Program-made: the position numbers and the translations under genes
Shown here: one piece after another, positions 1 through 11,845 of the stretch
Layout: every line of letters starts with the position of its first letter
Numbering within the stretch: the stretch's first letter is position 1
Notes under the pieces: generated by a model
Database searches by the model: none
Seen by the model: the letters and a program-made list of their open reading frames with translations, nothing else
Told to the model about the DNA's origin: nothing
Source: Berberis thunbergii
Taxonomy: Eukaryota > Streptophyta > Magnoliopsida > Ranunculales > Berberidaceae
Direction: 5' to 3'
Assembly: GCA_003290165.1 (NCBI GenBank)
Contig: QNQO01007593.1
Coordinates: forward strand, 1 to 64,000
Length of the DNA: 64,000 nt

Positions 1-124
1 GGGGAGTAAGGAGTGAGATTCTCATGTTCATTGACAATATCTACTGGTGGATGATGAGTTCTACCTCAATTTAGCTTAAATATAGGTATCCTTTCATGAA
101 TTCCAATGCAGCCAACACACACCC
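1..124. mobile_element. Right arm of a long-TIR MITE, cut by the window edge
   Basis: The sequence matches the right arm of the complete MITE at 8225-8528 and ends in the same inverted terminus (read outward, gggtgtgtttgg). The left arm lies before the window. It belongs to copy A of the segmental duplication. Confidence 0.6.
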
Positions 125-377
125 TCAGATGTATATTATTCAATTCATGATTCCCATGGAATAAGATTCGATGGAATAAAACCACTAGCTGTTTAAGGAT
201 TCAAATCTCATTTGCCATAATTTCTATATCATTTTTTTACGAAAACTGTACACTATATAATTTAGAAATTATAGAGTTTTTCATTAATTACAATAAATAT
301 TATATTAAATATAAATTATTAACATACAACTAATGGATTCAGTAATTAATCATGTATGTAACATTAAATTAACTCAA

Positions 378-650
378 AAATGTCCACCAATTGTAGCTCG
401 ATTGGCCGGACATTCACTATCTTTGTGAGAGGTCACGGGTTCGAGACTCACCAGTTATGATTTCCTGAGTTTTTGCCTGATTATTAGGAGCACAAGTGCT
501 CCGCCGTATAAGCCTTCGGGTATTGAATGTAGCTACTTAGATAGACTGGACCGGAGCGAAAACAAGTCTTCATACGAGGTGGAGGTGATGGACTAGAGTG
601 AAAGCAAGTCTCCATGCGAGATGGAGACTACGAAGATATTTAAGTGCCAA
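378..650 (+). repeat. SINE-like tRNA-derived repeat (copy A)
   Basis: An A-box-like sequence (tagctcgattgg, about 392) and a B-box-like sequence (ggttcgagactc, about 438) lie about 40 bases apart, as in a tRNA-derived pol III promoter. No cloverleaf follows, so this is not a tRNA gene. A roughly 200-base body follows, with two similar internal segments (caagtcttcatacgagg and caagtctccatgcgag). The 3' limit is a guess. A second copy lies at 8771-9046, but it came with the segmental duplication rather than by independent insertion. Confidence 0.45.
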
Positions 651-1272
651 CAATATTGTAGCATTCAGACCTAGTTTGGTTAGCCCTATAGGGTTAATCA
701 TGTAGTTTTCGGTCATGGATTATAAAAAATAAAAGGGTCAACAACCCAATTTTTTGAAAAAAAAAACTCTAAAATTAGAATTTTAATTAATTAATCTCAA
801 TTAATAAAAGTAGAACACCGGTTAAAACTGTTTAACATAAGTAAATGTCATATGGTGGTTCTAACCCATTGACCACTTCCTCAATATCCATTTTTAAAAG
901 GCATTTGTTTTTTCCATTAAACCAAAATGAAATTTATAAAAATATTTTCCATGCGGCCTTTGAAAAACCCTTACGCTATTTAACTATCAAATTTCCGCAC
1001 AACTGCATTGGGGCCATTTTGCATGGATTAGAATGGAGACGAATACCTTTGATTCTTATCCATCCTTACCATACCACTGGAGATAGCCTAAGAGCACTCT
1101 AGGAGTAATATTCATCTACTTTTATAACTGAAATAGGATTTCACTGTAGCAGGAATAGTGTTGCGTCTGTTAATGTATCAATATTTTGGAATATCGCAAA
1201 TACCCTTGGCGAAAAGCCAAATTTTCAACCACCGCCAATCCCTTCATCTTCTCCAATCTTCACCATCCCTGC

Positions 1273-1743
1273 TGTAAGGACTCAAGGTTCAGAGGCCATC
1301 CTAATGGTCTCAAAACTCAATGTCTAATGGTCTCAAAACTCAATGTTCCCTTTTGAAAAGTGCCCAATGCTTAGCATCTATATTATAGGGGGAAGGTTTG
1401 AGCTCTTGACTGTGAGGACGTGTTGCCTCCATTGCATAGTCGGGCCAGACTGTACCGCTAGCATTTTATTATTTCTTTGCATTGCTTTTCAACTTCAAAC
1501 TTGTATTCTCTTCGATCGATAGCATCGAACTAGTCTTGAGCAACGTCCTTTCCCGAACGTTCCTCCCCATTGTAACCTATTGAATGTGAATGAGAGCTTT
1601 TACTGACTATTGTGCATTGTTATATTGTCTACAGATTGTTATTGTGCATTCTCAAGTTAATATTTGTGCCCGTCAAAGTAACTACTCATAGGCTTACTAG
1701 TGGATTGGATAACTAGTGCCGCACGGATTACTAGTCCGTGACA
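1273..1743 (+). repeat. 5' LTR of the gypsy chromovirus
   Basis: The LTR begins tgtaagg and ends gtgaca. Read by eye against the 3' LTR, it shows no base substitutions, only about six one-base differences in run length. This implies a very recent insertion. Confidence 0.95.
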
Positions 1744-1745
1744 GT

Positions 1746-1757
1746 TGGTATCAGAGC
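1746..1757 (+). other. Primer-binding site (initiator tRNA-Met)
   Basis: TGGTATCAGAGC starts two bases after the 5' LTR. It is complementary to the 3' end of plant initiator tRNA-Met and primes minus-strand synthesis. Confidence 0.9.
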
Positions 1758-1770
1758 TAGAGCTTGTTGA

Positions 1771-4700
1771 ATGCAAACCAGGATGCAGGAAATAAATGAG
1801 CGACTTAGCGCTATGGAGGAACGACAGACCAGTCGAATGCATAGACTGGAAAGCAGAATGGACCAGTTGAACACTTTGGGAGAACAGATTAGTCGGTTGG
1901 ATGGACTCTTTTCACTGGCAGACAGAGTGGATTCGCTAGCTGAGCATGTTGATAACTTAGAGGGAAGAACAGTCGCAATGGAAGAGTCGCCTCACCCACA
2001 GCTCAGGTGATGAGTGACTTCCAATTACAGTTGGAGGACTTATTTGCAAGGGTTGGCTTGCTCACTAAGGCCACAGGGACGACCGATCACCCTAGGATGA
2101 AAGTACCCGAGCCAAAGTCATATGCTGGGGCACGAGATGGGAAGGAGTTAGAGAACTTCTTGTTTGATCTGGAGCAGTATTTTCGCGCGGTGAACCCCGA
2201 ATCTGAAGAAACCAAGATTACCATGGCGACCATGTACTTAGCAGGTGATGCAAAGCTATGGTGGAGAACCAAATATGCAGATATGGAAGAAGGTCGCATC
2301 CTTATTAGAACTTGGGCAGACCTCAAGAAGGAGCTCAGAAATCAATTCTTGCCTGAGAACACTGATTTCTTAGCAAGGAGGAAGCTCCACACCATCAAAC
2401 AGACAGGCAATATCGAGACTATGTCCGACAATCTCAACTTGCTTGCTAGATATTCGAGACATGTCTGAGAAGGACAAAGTTTTCTGTTTCATGGAACAAG
2501 CTCATCCGCTTCTACAAGCAGAATTGCAAAGGCAGAAGGTGACAGACATTACAAGTGCAATTGCGGCAGCAGAAAGGTTTGGTGATTATATGCCCATGAC
2601 TGGATCCACTTCGCTCAATCACTCCACAGCTAGAACTGGCAGTACCAATTCAAGCTCAGGGTCGAATGCTCGCTCACCTCACCAAAATTGGGGAAACTCA
2701 AGTCAGAACCGAGGAAACTATAATTCTCGGCCGTCCAATCAGAATTGGAGTTCCAACAAAAATTGGAATGCCAGCTCCAGCAACTCAAATTATAACAACA
2801 AAGGAGGGCAAAACTACTCTGGGCAGTGGAGACCATCTGCCCCTGCCCATGCATTCTTTGCAATAGTAGAGATCACCCAACAGGCAAATGTCCATCCAAA
2901 CCAGCTCTACACTCATTAATGTCCTTGCTTCAAGCAGAACCTTCTAACCAGACCGCATCGAGCTCGAACCCCACCAACAGTGAGACCTCCCAAATGGGAG
3001 CTCTACGCAAGCTCAATGCCGTCAAAGGAGAAATGTATGAGCATCCACACAAGAAGGCTTTACAATACATCGACATCACTATCAATGGGTTCCCCCTCCC
3101 AAGCATTGTTGGATTCCGGAGCGACAGACAATTTTATTGCTCCAGATGAAGCTAGACGTGTGGGTCTGAACTTAGAAGGAGATGTGGGTAAGTTGAAAGC
3201 TGTCAACTCTGAGGCAATCTCTATCAAGGGTATGGCTAGAGCTGTGCCACTACAGGTTGGTCCATGGGACGGAAGATCAAACTTCTTGGCCGTTCCACTT
3301 GATGATTTTAAGGTGATTCTTGGCCAAGAATTCTTTCGAGGAGCTGCAGCAGGACCATTACCTTTCATGGACTCCTTGGGGTTTTCGGACCCAGACTACG
3401 CATTGTCCCGACCTCAATTCGACCAACAACTCATGATAGAATATTGACGGCGCTCCAAGTCAAGAGGGCTTGGCCAAAGGAGAAGATACATACTTAGCTG
3501 TGGCGAAGCTAGAGATGGAAGATGATACTAGCAAAATCCCTGAAGAAATTGCCCAAGTTATTGCTGATTTCAGCGAAGTGATGCGAATGAATTGCCAAAG
3601 AATCTACCTCCCAGAAGGCTCATTGATCACGAAATTGAGTTAGTCCTGGAGCCAAGCCACCTGCACGTAGTCCATATCGCATGAGCCCTCCAGAGCTGAC
3701 TGAATTGAGAACACAACTAGATGGCTTGTTGGAGTCGGGATTCATTCGGCCCTCTAAAGCACCTTATGGAGCACCTGTTCTTTTCAGCGGAAACATGATG
3801 GCAGTCTTCGCCTTTGTGTCGATTATAGAGCCTTGAACAAAGTCACTATAAAGAACAAGTACCCCGCTGCCGCTCATTGCAGATTTATTCGACCAACTTG
3901 GATCCGCCAGATACTTCACAAAACTCGACTTGAGATCAGGTTACCATCAGGTCCGCATTGCTGCTGGTGATGAACCCAAAACTGCTTGTTCTACTAGATA
4001 TGGGTCTTATGAGTTCCTAGTAATGCCCTTCGGCTTGACCAATGCTCCAGCTACATTTGCACCCTTATGAATGGCCTGTTTCGTCACCTTCTGGACAAGT
4101 CTGTAGTTGTCTATCTTGACGACATTGTGGTTTATAGTGGGACTATAGAAGAACACCTACATCATTTGCGAGAAGTGTTCCAAATCCTTAGGGATAATCA
4201 TCTCTTTGTCAAGAAGGAAAAGTGCTCATTCGGCCAGACCCAGATCAATTTCTTGGGTCATGTTATTGGGAATGGCAAGATTCGGAATGGACATGGAGAA
4301 AGTCAAGGCAATCCATGATTGGAACTCTCCCAAGAACGTATCTCAACTACGTTCTTTCCTTGGACTTGCAAACTATTATCGTCGCTTCATAAGGGACTAC
4401 TCTAAAAGAGCTGTTGCCCTAACAAATTTGTTGAAGCACGACCGAACTTGGGAATGGGATAGGCAGTGTGAAGCTTCATTCCAAGACTTGAAATCGGCCG
4501 TGGTGAAAGATCCAGTATTGGCCTTGCCAGACATCACTAAGCCCTTTGAAGTACAAACAGATGCATCTGATTATGCCTTAGGGGGAGTTTTACTTCAAGA
4601 TGGTCACCCGGTAGCATATGAGAGTCGAAAGTTGAATGATACAGAGTCTCGTTACTCAGCTCAGGAAAAGGAATTGCTAGCCATTGTACATTGTTTACGG

Positions 4701-6403
4701 GTGTGGAGACACTACCTCTTGGGATCTCAAGTTCTTGTTAAAACGGATAATGCTGCGGCAAGCCATTTTCTTACTCAGAAGATGCTCACCTCCAAGCAAT
4801 CTCGATGGCAGGAAAAATTAGCAGAATTTGACTTAGTATTGGAATACAAGCCAGGGCGCACTAACAATGTAGCTGATGCACTCAGTAGAAGGGCGGACCT
4901 TGCAGTGCTAACCCATACCGGTCCGAGCCACACCATCTTGGAGAAGATCAAAGTCGGTCTACAGACCGATCCACAAGCGAAGGCGATTACAGAGTTGATC
5001 AAGCAGGGCAAAACTCGACGGTTCTGGATAAAAGATGGAGCAATACTCACCACTGGTAATCGCCTCTATGTTCCGAGAGCTTCTGGTCTGAGGAAAGAAC
5101 TTTTGAGAGAATGCCATGACACCCATTGGGCGGGACATCCAGGTTGGAGACGAACACTTGCATTGCTAGAGAGGGGGTACTATTGGCCACAGATACAGGA
5201 AGATGTAATGGCTATGTTCGAACCTGCCTTATTTGCCAGCAAGATAAGGTTGAAAGAGATCGACCAGTAGGCTTACTCGAGCCTCTGCCTGTTCCAACTC
5301 GCCCTTGGGAAAGTGTTTCTATGGACTTCATTACGGGGTTACCGAAAGTGGAGGATTTCAGAAGTATCCTTGTAGTTGTCGACCGATTCTCAAAATATGT
5401 GACATTTGTGCCAACCGGACTGACTTGCACAGCCGAAGATACGGCGCAATTGTTCCTCAAGCATGTCGTTAAGTATTGGGGACTGCCCGAAAACATTGTT
5501 AGCGACCGTGATGCTCGCTTCACAGGAAAGTTCTGGAAGGAGTTGTTCAAGCTCTTGGGATCCAAACTTAATATGTCAACAAGCCAACATCCCCAATCCG
5601 ACGGACAGACTGAGCGCTTTAACTCTATGCTTGAAGAATATCTTCGCCATTTTGTAAGTGCAAACCAGAAAAATTGGGTGGGACTACTTGATGTTGCACA
5701 ATTCTGTTTCAACTTACAAAAGAGCTCAGCTACTCACTCCAGCCCCTTTCAGTTAGTCACCGGTCAGCAACCATTGACACCACATACCGTGCTGACCGGA
5801 TACCAAGGACCCAGCCCCAGAGCTCTTGAATTTGTCAAAGCCTGGCAGAAAAACATTGAAGTTGCTCGAGCCTATCTTGAGAAAGCCTCCCGTCACATGA
5901 AGAAATGGGCGGACAAGAAGCGACGAATCGATCCTTTTGAAGTCGGGGACTTGGTTTTGGTGAAGTTAGATATGTTCAACAAGTATAAACGGACGGCTAG
6001 AGCACACAACAATTTGTTTCGCAAGTATGAGGGACCGGTACAGATTATTGAGAGAGTTGGCAAAGTCTCCTACCGCGTCAAGTTACCACATTGGCTCCGC
6101 TTCACCCATCCTGTCTTCCATGCAAGTAACTTGAAGTCCTACCATGCCGATGCCGCTGATCCCACAAGAAATGTCTCTACCCGAGCATTGCCTAAACATC
6201 CTACTAAGCCAGATCGAGAAGTGGAAGAAATCTTAGCTGACCGTCTCATCAACAACACAGGCCCGGATAGAGAGTATTTGGTCAAGTGGCAGGATGAACC
6301 TCCTTCAGAAATCAGTTGGGAGCCAGTCGAGCATCTACTGCCATACCTCTCAAAGCTGGAAGAGTACTTGGAAAAGTTCGCTGCGAGGGCGTCAGCGAAT
6401 TGA
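1771..6403 (+). pseudogene. gag-pol polyprotein of the gypsy chromovirus, frameshifted
   Basis: The domain order is readable across shifting frames. Gag runs from 1771 (coiled-coil-like start) to about 2920, with a CCHC knuckle (CILCNSRDHPTGKC) at about 2845-2886. Protease has the LLDSGATDNF motif near 3108-3140. RT spans about 3640-4300 with a YLDD catalytic box near 4115. RNase H ([14 protein letters not shown]) begins near 4555. Integrase has a zinc-binding start near 5110 and a core with HPQSDGQTERFN near 5590. The chromodomain (EYLVKWQDEPPSEISWEP) lies near 6272-6325. Breaks occur near 2008, 2450, 2860, 2985, 3450-4060 (several), 4290 and 5220-5270. The long clean RNase H and integrase segments, together with LTRs lacking substitutions, suggest that some breaks may be base-calling errors. 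Confidence 0.9.
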
Positions 6404-6414
6404 GTGTGGGAGAG

Positions 6415-6885
6415 TGTAAGGACTCAAGGTCAGAGGCCATCCTAATGGTCTCAAAACTCAATGTCTAATGGTCTCAAAACTCAATGTTCCCTTTTGAAAA
6501 GTGCCCAAATGCTTAGCATCTATATTATAGGGGGAAGGTTTGAGCTCTTGACTGTGAGGACGTGTTGCCTCCATTGCATAGTCGGGCCAGACTGTACCGC
6601 TAGCATTTTTATTATTTTCTTTGCATTGCTTTTCAACTTCAAACTTGTATTCTCTTCGATCGATAGCATCGAACTAGTCTTGAGCAACGTCCTTCCGAAC
6701 GTTCCTCCCCATTGTAACCTATTGAATGTGAATGAGAGCTTTTACTGACTATTGTGCATTGTTATATTGTCTACAGATTGTTATTGTGCATTCTCAAGTT
6801 AATATTTGTGCCCGTCAAAGTAACTACTCATAGGCTTACTAGTGGATTGGATAACTAGTGCCGCACGGATTACTAGTCCGTGACA
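6415..6885 (+). repeat. 3' LTR of the gypsy chromovirus
   Basis: It matches 1273-1743 apart from run-length indels. It is preceded by a purine-rich tract (agtgtgggagag) and followed by the target duplication cctgc. Confidence 0.95.
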
Positions 6886-7730
6886 CCTGCCCCTCCCTCT
6901 GATTTTCATCCCGAATAGTGATCAAGTGGTCAATGCAAAAACTCCTCATCGAACAATTTCTTCAAACAATCTCCATTCAATTTCGATTTCAACGGGTCAA
7001 AAATGTCGATCATTTCAATCTTCTTCAGCAACTGATAGTACATCTTCGACCCATTCTCTTTGGGCGCGTGGGACCGATTCGAGGATTTTCCTTTCTCCAG
7101 CAACGCCCGCTCTTTCACCCAGAGCAACCTTAACCTCCCAACGTAGACCTCCAGAATGGCGAGCGCGAAGATCGACTCGAAGGAGACACCCACGTCACTA
7201 GGGGATGGCAGTGGGCGGTTTTTGCGGATATCCTCTCCTCCCCGAACCGTTTTGGGCGGATTGGGTTTATTTTAACGATTTATGGGCTTACCCTAGCACG
7301 TAAAAGGTTTTAGCACAGTCCCAAGCGGAGCCATGCGCATATATTGTTTAGCCCGTTAGTCATGCGTTTAGGCCCGAGACATGCCAGCCCAGAGGCACGA
7401 GTTTTAGGGTTTGGCCCAGGACAATAAGGCCCGAACAGTGAATCTCAGAGCTGTCACATGCTTGAGAATCACTCGCACGAAATCAACACTAGCTCAAGCA
7501 AGCATTGGGTCCTAAACAGAACCAAGTGTCGAAGAACTCAGTCATATCTACTAAAATTGCTCAAGCAAGCATTGGGTCCCACTAAAATTGCAAACTTTCA
7601 TATCTACTATTTAGATTTTTAGTGTTTGTCCCTAATTTTTTCTTGTTCTGCCTCTAACATTTTAAAAGACAAATTGCTCCTACCCATCTTTTTCTATCCT
7701 TTTATCCCCAATCTCTTAAAGCTTTTATTC

Positions 7731-7966
7731 TTTTCTCATTATCATCTTTTCTCCTCTCTTTTTTCTCCTTCACCCTCGCCCAGGCATGTACGCGCCTTTG
7801 CATTAAATTTTAATGATTGGACATAGGATCAGATCTTATAAATTTTAATGATCGGACATAAGATCTGATCATATGTCCGATCATTAAAATTTAATGCAAA
7901 GGCACGTACATGCATGTGCGATGGCGAAGGAGAAAAAAGAGAGGAGAAAAGATGATAATGAGAAAA
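7731..7966. repeat. Long near-perfect inverted repeat (foldback hairpin)
   Basis: Arms 7731-7839 and 7858-7966 are complementary without gaps over 109 bases (about seven mismatches by eye) around an 18-base loop. Weaker complementarity with indels continues outward to about 7615 and 8125. The region is absent from copy B of the duplication, where unrelated sequence (10941-11266) occupies this place. It is most likely a foldback MITE. A transcript from either strand would fold into a long hairpin of the kind that can feed small-RNA pathways, which is inference. Confidence 0.85.
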
Positions 7967-8224
7967 GGAGAAAAAGATGGGAGAGAAAGAAGGTGGGTCG
8001 ATGCAACTGGTGGGTGGGGTGGTTGTTGTTCTTGAAAAGAGATGACCCTTTTATTGTTGGTGTCCTTTAACATGTCAAAAAAGAGAAAAAAGAAAAAATG
8101 GGTGGTAGTGCCAATAAGGGGATTTGGTGGTGCCAAAAAGTCATGGCCTACTTAGAAGTCAGATTTATATATTCAAGTCCTTAAGCTCCCTCCCATATTA
8201 TTTTCGTGAGTAGTTGGGTACAAA

Positions 8225-8528
8225 GGGTGTGTTTGGTTGCACATAATCTTATTCCATGGTAATCCATGAAGAGATCACTTACATTTAGGCTAAATTGAGG
8301 TAATACTCATTATCGACCATTAGATTCTATGATCAATGGTGGAAATTAAAGTTTCATTAACATGAAATTAAAGTTTCATTAACATAAAAATATAATGCTT
8401 TAAGGGGAGTAAGGACTGAGATTCTCATGTTCATGACAATATCTACTGATGGATGATGAGTTCTACCTCAATTTAGCTAATTAAATGTAGGTATCCTTTC
8501 ATGAATTCCAATGCAGCCAAACACACCC
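8225..8528. mobile_element. Non-autonomous MITE with long terminal inverted repeats
   Basis: The ends are gggtgtgtttggttgc and its inverse gcagccaaacacaccc (one mismatch). Complementarity with gaps continues for about 115 bases inward from each side. A 22-base direct repeat (gaaattaaagtttcattaac) sits in the middle. Near 11296-11330 the same flank (gtagttgg...gatgtatatattcaattcat) is continuous without the element, so that copy is an empty site. The target duplication is unclear, so I do not assign a superfamily. Confidence 0.75.
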
Positions 8529-10940
8529 TCAGATGTATATATTCAATTCATGGATTCCCATGGAATAAGATTCGATGGAATAAGACCACTAGCTGTTTAA
8601 GGATTCAAATTTCATTTGCCATAATTTCTATATCATTTTTTTTTACGAAAACTGTACACTATATAATTTAGAAATTATAGAGTTTTCATTAATTACATAA
8701 ATATAAAATTATAAGATACAACTAATGGATTCAAGTAATTAATCATGTATGTAACATTAAATTAACTAAAAAATGTCCACCAATTGTAGCTCGATTGGCC
8801 GGACATTCACTATCTTTGTGAGAGGTCACGGGTTCGAGACTCACCAGTTATGATTTCCTAATTTTTCGCCTGATTATTAGAAGCACAAGTGCTCCGCCGT
8901 TATAAGCCTTTGGGTATTGAATGTAGCTACTTAGATAGACTGGACCGGAGCGAAAACAAGTCTTCATACGAGGTGGAGGTGATGAACTAGAGTGAAAGCA
9001 AGTCTCCATGCGAGATGGACACTACGAAGATATTTAAGTGACAACAATATTCTAGCATTCAGACCTAGTTTGGTTAGCCCTATAGGGTTAATCATGTAGT
9101 TTTCAGTCATGGATTAATAAAAAGATAAAAAGAGTCAACAACCCAATTTTTTTTTTTTTTAAAAACTCTAAAATTATAGAATTTTAATTAATTAATCTCA
9201 ATTAATAAAAGTAGAACATCGGTTAAAACTGTTTAACATAAGTAAATGTCATATGGGGTTTGAACCCATTGACCACTTCCTCAATATCCATTTTTAAAAG
9301 GCATTTGTTTTTTCCATTAAACCAAATGAAATTTATAAAAATATTTTCATGCGGCCTTTAAAAACCCGTACGCTATTTAAACTATCAAATTTTCGCACAA
9401 CTGGTTTGGGACCATTTTGCATGGATTAGAATGGAGACGAATACCTTTGATTCTTATCCATCCCTTACCATACCACTGGAGATAGCCTAAGAGCACTCTA
9501 GGAGTAATACTCATCTACTTTTATAACGGAAATTTGATTTCACTGTAGCAGGAATAGTGTTGCGTCTGTTAATGTATCAATATTTTGGAATATCGCAAAT
9601 ACCCTTGGCCAAAAGCCAAATTTTCAACCACTGCCAATCCCTTCATCTTTTCCAATCTTCACCATCCCTGCCCCTCCCTCTGATTTTCATCCCGAATAGT
9701 GATCAAGTGGTCAATGCAAAAACTTCCTCATCGAACAATTTCTTCAAACAATCTCCATTCAATTTCGATTTCAACGGGTCAAAAATGTCGATCATTTCAA
9801 TCTTCTTCAGCAACTGATAGTACATCTTCGACCCATTCTCTTTGGACGCGTGGGACCGATTCGAGGATTTTCCTTTCTCCAGCAACGCCCGCTCTTTCAC
9901 TCAGAGCAACCTTAACCTCCCAACGAAGACCTCCAGAATGGCGAGCGCGAAGATCGACTCGAAGGAGACACCCACGTCACTAGGGGATGGCAGTGGGCGG
10001 TTTTTGCGGATATCCTCTCCTCCCCGAACCGTTTGGGGCGGATTGGGTTTATTTTAACGGTTTATGGGGCGGATACGGGGATCAAAATTGGTTCCGTCAC
10101 TGTTTCGAAGCGGATACAGATTTGGCACCGTCCCACGGATATTCGTTTATTTATAGATTATTACTAAAATACCATTAAAAGCCCTAATGTTAAATTCATT
10201 CTTCCAATCTCCAACTCTCCATCACAGAGACATCAAAGACAACCCACGCCTCCATCACCTCCCTCTCCTTCTCCCCTCCCCGCTCCCACTCTCTATCTCC
10301 CTTGTTGTTTTTCTTTGCTTTTAAGAGAGTTTACACGAACAAAAATAGCCAACAATAATGCAACATATGAGATGAGATGAAAAAGCAAAAGGAAGTAGGC
10401 ATTTTTTGGAAAGACACATTTGATGAACATGCTCATGGCAATGCTTGATCCTATGAGAACCGACCTATACATAGGTACGGCGATTCACAAAAGGAGGTCA
10501 CCCAACAACCACGTCGACATTAAATGCTACACGGGGAATAAGGGGGCGACCGTTTCAAGTCCAATTGCACCAGTCCACATTTATCGAATTAATGAAACTG
10601 CACGCAGCCCAATTAACTGGGGGGGGGTAGTTGATAAAACACCAAACAATCACTCAATCATAGCCGTACACGTGGCATGGGCTTACCCTAGCACATAAAA
10701 GGTTTCAGCACAGTCCCAAGCAGAGCCATGCGCATATATTGTTCAGCCCGTTAGTCATGCGTTTAGGCCCGAGACATGCCAGCTCAGAGGCACGAGTCTT
10801 AGGGTTTGGCCCAGGACAATAAGGCCCGAACAGTGAATCTCAGAGTTGTCACATGCTTGAGAATCACTCGCACAAAATCAACACTAGCTTAAGCAAGCAT
10901 TGGGTCCTAAACAAAACCAAGTGTCGAAGAGCTCAGTCAT
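8404..10940. repeat. Segmental duplication, copy B (no gypsy insertion)
   Basis: This copy is collinear with copy A and holds the empty gypsy target site (caccatccctgcccctccctc at 9660-9680). It also retains 613 bases (10064-10676) that copy A lacks. Within that extra segment I see no recognisable gene; a 92-codon ORF at 10420-10698 has no family signature. Confidence 0.85.
8771..9046 (+). repeat. SINE-like tRNA-derived repeat (copy B)
   Basis: This is the duplicate of the 378-650 repeat with the same A-box-like and B-box-like motifs. It was duplicated with its flanks. Confidence 0.45.
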
Positions 10941-11640
10941 GCACATGTAAGATCTTATGCGAGACCTCCTCCCTCCATCATGCCCTTGATTGCAATGATA
11001 GTTGGAGATGAAATGCTCGCTATAAGAGTCGGTAAAATGAGAAAGAAAGGTACGCAAGTATACTCACTGCAAGTGTATATACAATCTTCACCCTTTCTCG
11101 AACCGATATTTGACATAAACATTGTAGTGCCTTCGGCCACCACATATGTGGTCCTGGACCTAACGCTGATAATTTTTATAGATTAGATTTCATTGAAATC
11201 GTCGAGGACAAATATGAACGCATTAGTCAATTAGCCTCGAGCTTAATAAGGATGATTATGTCGTTAAGGTCCCTCCCATATAATTTTCGTGAGTAGTTGG
11301 ATACATAGATGTATATATTCAATTCATTGCGTAGATGATATACACATCTTTGTTCCATAATGAAACCAAAAGAAATCATTAAAAAACTTGGTGGGAAAGT
11401 ACATAAGCTCAACGTGGGCGCCTAATGTGTGTCCCTTTCTCATTCAGTCAAACAAGGCAGCCTGAAAACCCACTCTTGCGTATTTCCACTCACTTGCCTT
11501 CCGCATCCTTTTCATTTTCAGTACAAAATAGTCAACCATTGACTACATTACACTCCACTGTTACTTTCAACTACCGCCCCAGTTTCCTCTGTTCGCCACG
11601 TGCGCCAGTACACATCTCTAAGCCAACTTGACGTGATCCA
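10941..11640. other. Intergenic sequence upstream of the receptor kinase
   Basis: I see no gene here. 11267-11330 resembles the 8190-8222 plus 8529-8555 flank of the MITE and is its empty site. Short ORFs (10980-11186, 11425-11631) lack recognisable domains. Confidence 0.5.
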
Positions 11641-11696
11641 GACCGCTAGCTGTTTAATATTACTACATCCAGGATCATAATATGATCGCAAAGAAG

Positions 11697-11720
11697 TGTC
11701 ACGTGCGAATATAAACAAGT
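11697..11720 (+). promoter_or_regulatory. Candidate kinase promoter: G-box and TATA-like motif
   Basis: CACGTG (11700-11705) is followed directly by a TATA-like atataaac (about 11709-11716), about 130 bases before the first ATG of the kinase. A pyrimidine-rich leader follows (11750-11840). G-boxes bind bZIP and bHLH factors in plants. The assignment rests on position only. Confidence 0.4.
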
Positions 11721-11845
11721 AAACCGAACAGGGGATTGATTAATTTTCATCTGCTTCTCCTCTCCTTCCCGCCACCCTTCTTTTCGTTCTCATTTCCTTT
11801 CGTCTCACTTTCACATTTGAGTCTCTATTTCCAGCTCCATAGACC

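Larger units (their letters stand above)
1273..6885 (+). mobile_element. Ty3/gypsy chromovirus LTR retrotransposon, full length
   Basis: The element is 5613 bases with two 471-base LTRs (1273-1743 and 6415-6885). It is flanked by the 5-base target duplication cctgc (1268-1272 and 6886-6890). The paralogous empty site at 9661-9680 contains cctgc once, which fixes both ends exactly. A primer-binding site matching initiator tRNA-Met lies at 1746-1757 and a purine-rich tract at 6403-6414. Inside, in order, are gag with a CCHC knuckle, protease, RT, RNase H, integrase and a C-terminal chromodomain, so the order is that of Ty3/gypsy chromoviruses. LTR length and total size fit small plant clades such as Reina or Galadriel, but I cannot place it firmly. 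The reading frame is broken several times. Confidence 0.95.
1..7545. repeat. Segmental duplication, copy A (interrupted by a gypsy element)
   Basis: 1-1272 joined to 6886-7262 is nearly collinear with 8404-10060, and 7282-7545 matches 10677-10940. Copy A carries the gypsy insertion at 1273-6885, which copy B lacks. Relative to copy B, copy A lacks 613 bases (10064-10676) at a junction sharing atggg on both sides. The copies differ largely by one-base length changes plus scattered substitutions. No intact gene is seen in the unit. Short ORFs such as 845-1102 are not conserved in frame between the copies. Confidence 0.85.

Noticed and set aside
378..450. tRNA gene
   Set aside because: A- and B-box-like motifs are present, but no acceptor or anticodon stems can be formed. 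SINE-like head instead.
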